DNA of 6,089 nucleotides from UBA1774 sp045628925 (lineage in GTDB: Bacteria; Bacillota; Clostridia; Oscillospirales; Oscillospiraceae). The stretch is from contig JAZQQF010000185.1 in assembly GCA_045628925.1 (NCBI GenBank), forward strand, positions 1 to 6,089, given 5' to 3'. Position numbers and translations under genes: made by a program. Under the pieces are notes generated by a model. It was given only the letters and a program-made list of their open reading frames with translations. It made no database searches and was not told the DNA's origin. How positions within the stretch are numbered: the first letter of the stretch is position 1; every line of letters starts with the position of its first letter. This document shows, piece by piece, positions 1 to 3,737 of this stretch.

Positions 1-49
1 CCGGCTCATAACCGGTCGGTCCGGGGTTCGAGTCCCTGACGGTCCACCA
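1..49 (+). tRNA. tRNA with CAT anticodon (Ile2 or elongator Met), 5' part missing
   Basis: This is the 3' part of a tRNA; the window starts inside the anticodon stem. The anticodon loop CTCATAA (5-11) carries anticodon CAT (7-9) and is closed by CCGG/CCGG. A five-base variable region is followed by a T arm whose stem 22-26 pairs with 34-38 around loop TTCGAGT. The acceptor 3' strand is 39-45, the discriminator is A46, and CCA (47-49) is encoded. The anticodon stem lacks the three consecutive G:C pairs of initiator tRNA, so it is not fMet. CAT without modification reads Met; with lysidine at C34 it is the minor Ile2 tRNA reading AUA. From memory, the implied GGACC...GGTCC acceptor end resembles firmicute Ile2, but the identity elements in the missing 5' half are needed to decide. 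Confidence 0.9.
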
Positions 50-79
50 GATCGAAAGAGATTTCTCTTGAAGATAGAT

Positions 80-155
80 AGGGGTATAGCTCAGTTGGTA
101 GAGCATCGGTCTCCAAAACCGAGTGCCGAGGGTTCAAGTCCTTCTGCCCCTGCCA
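80..155 (+). tRNA. trnW: tRNA-Trp (anticodon CCA)
   Basis: This is a complete 76-base tRNA. The acceptor stem AGGGGTA (80-86) pairs with TGCCCCT (145-151), followed by discriminator G152 and encoded CCA (153-155). The D arm contains AGCTCAGTTGGTAGAGC. The anticodon stem TCGGT/ACCGA encloses loop CTCCAAA (111-117) with anticodon CCA at 113-115, which reads UGG. The T arm contains GGTTCAAGTCC. It follows the upstream tRNA after 30 bases and is followed directly by a terminator, so it is very likely the last gene of a tRNA operon. The spacer holds a small AAGAG/CTCTT dyad (56-69) that may only be a processing-region hairpin. Confidence 0.97.
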
Positions 156-156
156 G

Positions 157-190
157 AAAAACGCACTTGGCTTTTGCCAAGTGCGTTTTT
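157..190 (+). terminator. Intrinsic terminator of the tRNA operon
   Basis: A perfect ten-pair stem, CGCACTTGGC (162-171) with GCCAAGTGCG (176-185), surrounds a TTTT loop. Five A residues (157-161) precede it and five T residues (186-190) follow. It starts two bases after the tRNA-Trp CCA. The flanking A/T tracts also make it usable from the opposite strand, but no minus-strand gene needs it here. It separates the tRNA operon from the downstream acetyltransferase gene. Confidence 0.93.
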
Positions 191-224
191 CAACGATGTG
201 TTCCGCCGCACAAAACGTCGGGCA

Positions 225-231
225 AAAGGAG
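225..231 (+). promoter_or_regulatory. Ribosome binding site that decides the acetyltransferase GTG start
   Basis: AAAGGAG lies seven bases upstream of the GTG at 239. The first in-frame ATG, at 257, is 25 bases away and has no purine-rich site of its own. The RBS therefore selects GTG 239. Confidence 0.75.
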
Positions 232-238
232 TATATCT

Positions 239-700
239 GTGGTCGAGATCATCGTCATGTCATCCGGGCATGATTTGTGGAATCCAACAATGGAATTTTC
301 AGAGAACTGCTCCTGGCGGGCAGGTCAGTATCTGGCGTCAAAAATGCGAAATCGAGAATTTGAGCCGAATGAACGGGTGTTTGCTGCGATACAGGATCAT
401 CGGATCGTGGGCTTCTGTACATTTGCAAACAGGGATGAATTGCCGGAAGGATATGATTTTACGCCGTTTATCGGGTTTGTGTTCGTGGACGAGAAACACA
501 GAGGGCAGCGGATCTCAGAGAAGCTGGTCGCTGCGGCCTGTGATTACGCTGGACAGCAGGGGTATTCCGGAATCTTTGTCCTGAGCGGTGAACGGGGATT
601 ATATGAGAAATACGGCTTTGCGAAGATCGGTGATTATCGGACAATATATGATACCGTAGACCAGTTGTTTTTTAAGATAATAGATACGAATGATGATTGA
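239..700 (+). CDS. GNAT-family N-acetyltransferase
   Basis: Likely a 153-residue cytoplasmic acetyltransferase that moves the acetyl group of acetyl-CoA to an amine; the substrate cannot be told. The GNAT fold shows as strand NERVFAAI (44-51), strand IVGFCTF (56-62), then FIGFVFVDEKHRGQRISEKL (77-96), which holds the acetyl-CoA pyrophosphate loop and following helix. The C-terminal GLYEKYGF (120-127) is typical of the family. The loop reads RGQRIS where the textbook pattern is RxxGxG/A; I recall this RGxRLS-like form from related clostridial proteins, so it need not mean loss of activity. The reading frame stays open back to 68, but that part crosses tRNA-Trp and the terminator and cannot be the real start. 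Base composition is visibly lower in GC than in all downstream genes, suggesting a separate origin. It ends 29 bases before the galacturonidase gene with no terminator between, so co-transcription is possible. No clear promoter is visible in 191-238. Confidence 0.85.
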   Translation: MVEIIVMSSGHDLWNPTMEFSENCSWRAGQYLASKMRNREFEPNERVFAAIQDHRIVGFCTFANRDELPEGYDFTPFIGFVFVDEKHRGQRISEKLVAAACDYAGQQGYSGIFVLSGERGLYEKYGFAKIGDYRTIYDTVDQLFFKIIDTNDD

Positions 701-729
701 CCGTTCTCAATACAGAAGGAGGGACCACC

Positions 730-2100
730 ATGAAACACTACGGAGACCATGTCGAAGACCTTGTGATCACCTATATCGGCGGCGGAAGCCGCGGCTGGGC
801 ATGGACGCTCATGAGCGACCTTGCCCGGGCAAAGGATCTGAGCGGCACGGTGCGGCTCTACGACATCGACCCGGAGGCAAGCCACATCAATGAGGTCATC
901 GGCAACTCCATTCCCCATAATTTCCGCTATCAGGCGGTGGACGACCTGAGCGACGCGCTGAAGGGTGCGGACTTCGTGGTCATCTCCATCCTGCCCGGCA
1001 CCTTCGACGAGATGGAATCAGACGTGCACACACCGGAGAAATACGGCATCTGGCAGAGCGTGGGCGACACCACCGGCCCGGGCGGCATCATGCGCGCACT
1101 GCGGACGCTGCCCATGTTCGAGGTCTTCGGCCGCGCCATCCGGGAGAACTGCCCGGAAGCGTGGGTCATCAACTACACGAACCCCATGACCCTCTGCGTG
1201 CGGACGCTGTATAAGGTCTTCCCCGGCATCCGGGCCTTCGGCTGCTGCCATGAGGTCTTCGGATCACAGGCGCTGCTGGGCTGCGTCTACGGACAAGCCT
1301 TCGATACCGAGCCGGCGCCGCGGCAGGAGGTCAAGGTGAACGTGGTGGGCGTGAACCACTTCACGTGGATCACCGCCGCCAGCTGCAGAGGGCGCGACCT
1401 GTTCCCGGCGTATCGGGCGTTCAGCGAAAAGCTCCTGAGCGAACCGGCGAAGCCCATCGTGCATGACGAGCATTTCAGCTATTTCGCCTCGCAGGATCGG
1501 GTGAAATCCGACCTGTTCCTCCGCTTCGGCGCCATGGGCGCGGCGGGCGACCGGCATCTGGCCGAGTTCAGCCGGGGCGGCTGGTATCTCCGCAGCCCGG
1601 AGACGGCGGAGAGCTGGGGCTTTACCCTGACCCCGGTGAGCTACCGCAAGGCCGACCGGGTGGAGAAGCTCCGGCAGAGCGCGGCGTACTTCTCCGGCGA
1701 AGAACCGTTCAAGTTCAAGGACAGCGGCGAGGAGGGCGTGGACCAGATGCGCGCCCTGCTGGGACTGGGCGACATGGTGACCAACGTGAACCTCCCGAAC
1801 CGGGGGCAGATCCCCAACCTGCCTATGGACGCAGTGGTGGAGACCAACGCTTACTTCTCCGGCGGCAAGCTGGAGCCGGTGATGGCGGGGAACGTCCCGG
1901 CAACGGTGCTGCCGCAGGTGGCGAACGTCTGCGCCATTCAGGAATGCATTGCGGAGGCGGCGCTGAAACGCAGCCTTGAGGACGCCTTCTGCGGCTTTAT
2001 CTGCGACCCGCTGGTGACGATCTCGGTGAACGACGCGAAAAAGCTCTTTGACGAGATGGTGGACAATACCGGGAAGTATCTGACGGAGTATAAACGGTAA
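730..2100 (+). CDS. lplD: GH4 alpha-galacturonidase (LplD type)
   Basis: A 456-residue cytoplasmic glycoside hydrolase of family 4, whose members cleave by an oxidation-elimination mechanism needing NAD+ and a divalent metal, usually Mn2+. The Rossmann dinucleotide site is YIGGGSRGW (15-23), and INYTNPM (147-153) is the conserved sugar/cofactor segment. Metal ligands are expected at C173 and H210 (in GVNHF). CHEV at 173-176, within GCCHEVFG, is the motif reported as specific to alpha-galacturonidases, in contrast to CHSV in alpha-glucosidases/galactosidases and CNxP or CDxP in phospho-glycosidases. GDRHLAEF (273-280) and VETNAYF (370-376) also resemble remembered Bacillus LplD. It should release galacturonic acid from short pectin-derived oligogalacturonides already imported into the cell. 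The start is ATG 730, with AGAAGGAGGG (714-723) six bases upstream; length matches the family (about 446 in B. subtilis). No pectin transporter or uronate isomerase gene is in the window. Family certain, substrate likely. Confidence 0.93.
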   Translation: MKHYGDHVEDLVITYIGGGSRGWAWTLMSDLARAKDLSGTVRLYDIDPEASHINEVIGNSIPHNFRYQAVDDLSDALKGADFVVISILPGTFDEMESDVHTPEKYGIWQSVGDTTGPGGIMRALRTLPMFEVFGRAIRENCPEAWVINYTNPMTLCVRTLYKVFPGIRAFGCCHEVFGSQALLGCVYGQAFDTEPAPRQEVKVNVVGVNHFTWITAASCRGRDLFPAYRAFSEKLLSEPAKPIVHDEHFSYFASQDRVKSDLFLRFGAMGAAGDRHLAEFSRGGWYLRSPETAESWGFTLTPVSYRKADRVEKLRQSAAYFSGEEPFKFKDSGEEGVDQMRALLGLGDMVTNVNLPNRGQIPNLPMDAVVETNAYFSGGKLEPVMAGNVPATVLPQVANVCAIQECIAEAALKRSLEDAFCGFICDPLVTISVNDAKKLFDEMVDNTGKYLTEYKR

Positions 2101-2106
2101 TGAGAT

Positions 2107-2138
2107 CGGGCGGTGAGTGATCGCCGCCCGGAATTTTT
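2107..2138 (+). terminator. Intrinsic terminator after the galacturonidase gene
   Basis: CGGGCGG (2107-2113) pairs with CCGCCCG (2124-2130), extendable by a T:G and a G:C pair, and is followed by GGAATTTTT. It lies six bases after the TAA of the galacturonidase gene. The T tract overlaps the stop codon of the convergent spmB gene (2137-2139). In the spmB direction the hairpin is not followed by a T run, so it may only weakly end spmAB transcription. Confidence 0.85.
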
Positions 2139-2661
2139 ACTGCGGAAACAGCAGGTCCACCACTGCGCCTGCCGCGAGAAAGCCTGCCAGCTCGCCGATG
2201 AGCGCGGCGGGGACGGCATGGCGGCTGTGTTTCACCCCTGCCGCGGCGAAATACACGCCCGTCACGTAAAAGGTTGTCTCGGTGCCGCCCAGCAGCACCG
2301 CCGCGATGCGCCCCGTGCGGGAATCCGGCCCGGCTTCGGCGATTACGTCGGAGGCGAAGGCCAAAGCCCCGGAGCCGCTGAGGGGGCGGAGGAGCATCAG
2401 CCCCGCCGTTTCGGGAGGAAGTCCCAGCCTTGTCAGCAGAGGAAGCAGAAGCCGCGTCATCGCGTCCAGCGCACCGGAGGCGCGGAAGAGGTAAGCCGCC
2501 GTCAGCGTGGCGGCCACCGGGGGAAAGATGTGCAGAACGGTCTCAAGTCCCTCCCGAATGCCGCCGGACAGCAGCGAGAAGGGGGACTTTCCGCGGAGGA
2601 GCGACCCCGCAGCGCCCAGCAGGAGCAGCAGCGGCAGGAGCGCCGCGCTCAGTTCCGCCAT
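2137..2661 (-). CDS. spmB: Spore maturation protein B
   Basis: A 174-residue very hydrophobic membrane protein of the SpmB / nucleoside-recognition (Gate) domain family. In B. subtilis, SpmA and SpmB act in the mother cell to lower spore core water content and so raise heat resistance; the transported molecule is unknown. Family signatures are FRASGAL (59-65), LRPLSGSGAL (91-100), GPDSRTGR (111-118) and GGTETTFYVTGVYF (125-138). Several hydrophobic segments fit membrane spans, for example 4-22, 47-60 and 152-172. Length matches B. subtilis SpmB (about 178). The start is placed at ATG 2661, preceded by GCGGAAGCT, because it matches the usual SpmB N-terminus; ATG 2679, six codons upstream, is possible. 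The frame stays open back to 3219 across spmA, but that extension is arginine/proline-rich low-complexity sequence and not SpmB-like. The coding region overlaps the end of spmA by 13 bases, implying translational coupling. Confidence 0.93.
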   Translation of the reverse strand: MAELSAALLPLLLLLGAAGSLLRGKSPFSLLSGGIREGLETVLHIFPPVAATLTAAYLFRASGALDAMTRLLLPLLTRLGLPPETAGLMLLRPLSGSGALAFASDVIAEAGPDSRTGRIAAVLLGGTETTFYVTGVYFAAAGVKHSRHAVPAALIGELAGFLAAGAVVDLLFPQ

Positions 2662-3215
2662 AGCTTCCGCAGCAGCCATTCTGCCAGCAGGCCAGCAGCC
2701 AGCGAGACCGCGCTCACCAGCCACACGGCGGGGACGATCTCGAAGGGCGCACAGGAACCGAGGGAGGCTCGCAGGGCGCAGACGGAGGCGGGCAGCAGCT
2801 GGAAGGAGGCCGCGTTCATCACCGCGAGGCGGCAGAGCGCGTCCGAGGCCCGGTCTCCCGTTGAGAGCGTCTGCGCAGCCCGCAGTCCGGCGGGCGTGGC
2901 GGCGTTGCCCAGCCCCAGCAGATTGGCCGAGAGATTCTCCGACAGGGCTTCCAGCGCCGCCGGATCCGTTTTCACCGACGGGTAAAGGCGCAGGAGCAGC
3001 GGGCGCAGCAGCCTTGTGAGCAAGCCCGCAAATCCGGCGGATTCCAGCAGCCGGAGGATGCCGTTCCACAGGCAGAGCGCCCCGCAGAGCGAGAAGCACA
3101 GCTCCGCCGCCGTCTGCGCACCCTCCAGCGCCGCGGCGGACAGTTCCGCCCAGCTGCCGCGCAGGCAGCCGAAAAGGACCGACAGAGTCACCAGCGCCAT
3201 CCATGCCCAATCCAT
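2649..3215 (-). CDS. spmA: Spore maturation protein A
   Basis: A 188-residue integral membrane protein, partner of SpmB; the pair is needed for full dehydration of the spore core in Bacillus. Diagnostic segments are ENLSANLLGLGNAATPAG (93-110), the conserved Gate-domain motif, and MNAASFQLLPASVCALRASL (133-152). Hydrophobic stretches near 5-19, 38-58, 62-77 and 161-182 fit membrane spans. Length is close to B. subtilis SpmA (about 196). The start is ATG 3215, with GGGGGTGA at 3220-3227, a good match to the anti-Shine-Dalgarno GGAGGTGA, five bases before the ATG. It is the first gene of a two-gene operon with overlapping spmB. In B. subtilis dacB precedes spmA; here spmA is instead divergent from an abrB-type gene. 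A sigma-E-like promoter lies just upstream. The sequence is strongly GC-biased, rich in Ala and Leu. Confidence 0.94.
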   Translation of the reverse strand: MDWAWMALVTLSVLFGCLRGSWAELSAAALEGAQTAAELCFSLCGALCLWNGILRLLESAGFAGLLTRLLRPLLLRLYPSVKTDPAALEALSENLSANLLGLGNAATPAGLRAAQTLSTGDRASDALCRLAVMNAASFQLLPASVCALRASLGSCAPFEIVPAVWLVSAVSLAAGLLAEWLLRKLWRN

Positions 3216-3232
3216 TCACTCACCCCCACGAA

Positions 3233-3261
3233 AGTGTATGGGGATAGTGCCGGGATTATGT
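3233..3261 (-). promoter_or_regulatory. Candidate sigma-E (sporulation, mother-cell) promoter of spmAB
   Basis: On the minus strand, ACATAAT (3261-3255) and CATACACT (3240-3233) are separated by 14 bases. This fits the B. subtilis sigma-E pattern, roughly KMATAWT, 13-15 bases, CATACAMT, with a perfect -10 element. Transcription would start near 3226-3229, giving a leader of only 11-14 bases that holds the GGGGGTGA ribosome site. The B. subtilis dacB-spmA-spmB operon is known to be sigma-E dependent, so function and context agree. No good sigma-A promoter was seen here on this strand. Start-site position is inferred. Confidence 0.62.
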
Positions 3262-3277
3262 CCCTACAACTGGCAGA

Positions 3278-3300
3278 AATTGGTCAAAATTCGACAAATT
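3278..3300. repeat. AT-rich dyad upstream of the abrB promoter, possible operator
   Basis: AATTGGTC (3278-3285) and GACAAATT (3293-3300) form inverted arms with seven of eight positions complementary, around a seven-base spacer. The dyad ends five bases before the abrB -35 element and lies between the divergent spmA and abrB promoters. AbrB proteins bind AT-rich DNA and repress their own genes in Bacillus, so an operator or an UP-element role is plausible. Binding is inferred. Confidence 0.45.
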
Positions 3301-3305
3301 TACGC

Positions 3306-3334
3306 TTGACTTTGGTACTTTTTCCCTGTATAAT
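3306..3334 (+). promoter_or_regulatory. Strong sigma-A promoter of the abrB gene
   Basis: TTGACT (3306-3311), an exact 17-base spacer and a perfect TATAAT (3329-3334). Transcription should begin near 3341, giving a leader of about 50 bases with ribosome site GGAGGG at 3375-3380. It is one of the two best vegetative promoters in the window, as expected for a regulator made during growth. Confidence 0.9.
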
Positions 3335-3342
3335 GGCGAGGC

Positions 3343-3356
3343 TTGTCACAATTTGA
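3343..3356. promoter_or_regulatory. Possible second operator just after the abrB start site
   Basis: TTGTCACAATTTGA here matches, at 11 of 14 positions, the reverse complement of 3284-3297 (TTGTCGAATTTTGA). The two copies are inverted and sit on either side of the promoter, near -50 and +10. A repressor bound here would block transcription. Repeat seen; function inferred. Confidence 0.35.
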
Positions 3357-3390
3357 TGGATAATAGCAATTATTGGAGGGTTAACATAGG

Positions 3391-3642
3391 ATGAAAACGA
3401 CAGGTATTGTGAGACAGATGGATAGCCTTGGCCGCATCGTTCTTCCCATTGAGCTGCGGAGAACGCTGGATATCGCCCAGAAGGATTCGCTGGAGATCTA
3501 CGTGGAAGGCAATCAGATCATTCTGAAAAAGTATGAGCCGACCTGCATCTTCTGCGAGAACACCCGGGATGTGGTGGTCTTCAAGGGCAAGAACGTCTGC
3601 CCCAGCTGCCTCGCCGAACTGAAGGCGCAGAGCGCGGAGTGA
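3391..3642 (+). CDS. abrB: AbrB-family transition-state regulator
   Basis: An 83-residue DNA-binding protein. Residues 1-50 form the AbrB/SpoVT swapped-hairpin DNA-binding domain, with the diagnostic run GRIVLPIELRRTLDIAQKDS (14-33) followed by LEIYVEGNQIILKKYEP. In Bacillus, AbrB represses stationary-phase and sporulation genes during growth and its own gene. The C-terminal part differs from B. subtilis AbrB: it carries CIFC (C52, C55) and CPSC (C70, C73), a likely four-cysteine zinc-binding knuckle, as in many clostridial AbrB proteins. It is also shorter than the 94-96 residues of the Bacillus form. ATG 3391 is preceded by GGAGGG (3375-3380) with a ten-base gap. It has its own sigma-A promoter, is divergent from spmAB, and ends 25 bases before a terminator, so it is a single-gene unit. 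Zinc binding is inferred from the cysteines. Confidence 0.94.
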   Translation: MKTTGIVRQMDSLGRIVLPIELRRTLDIAQKDSLEIYVEGNQIILKKYEPTCIFCENTRDVVVFKGKNVCPSCLAELKAQSAE

Positions 3643-3666
3643 GTATCCGAGTTCCCAAAAGAATAA

Positions 3667-3711
3667 AAACCGGCTGAAGGGTTTTGACCCTCAGCCGGTT
3701 TCTGTATTTAC
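3667..3711. terminator. Bidirectional intrinsic terminator between abrB and the flavoenzyme gene
   Basis: AAACCGGCTG (3667-3676) pairs with CAGCCGGTTT (3692-3701). After one bulged A, AGGGT (3678-3682) pairs with ACCCT (3687-3691) around a TTTG loop. The abrB side continues TTTCTGTATTT; the opposite strand continues with TTTTTATTC. The structure can therefore stop both convergent genes, which end at 3642 and 3738. Confidence 0.9.
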
Positions 3712-3737
3712 GACGCCTCGCAGAGTTTGCCGGATAT

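Noticed and set aside
1..190. Possible attachment site of an integrated element at the tRNA genes
   Set aside because: No integrase gene and no second copy of a tRNA 3' end were found in the window; the lower-GC neighbour alone is not enough.
68..238. Start of the acetyltransferase at 68, giving 210 residues
   Set aside because: This part would translate tRNA-Trp and its terminator; the N-terminus GIAQLVEHRSPKPS is a typical tRNA-read-as-protein artefact. A good ribosome site selects GTG 239.
697..729. TTG start at 697 for the galacturonidase
   Set aside because: The strong ribosome site AGAAGGAGGG (714-723) would lie inside the coding region, and it is ideally placed for ATG 730.
2113..2985. 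A 290-codon plus-strand open frame
   Set aside because: It is antisense to spmA and spmB, compositionally biased, without motifs or a ribosome site.
2662..3219. Extension of the spmB frame upstream to a GTG at 3219, giving a 360-residue protein
   Set aside because: The extra part lies over spmA in another frame and is Arg/Pro/Gly-rich with no SpmB similarity. Normal SpmB length and motifs are satisfied from ATG 2661.
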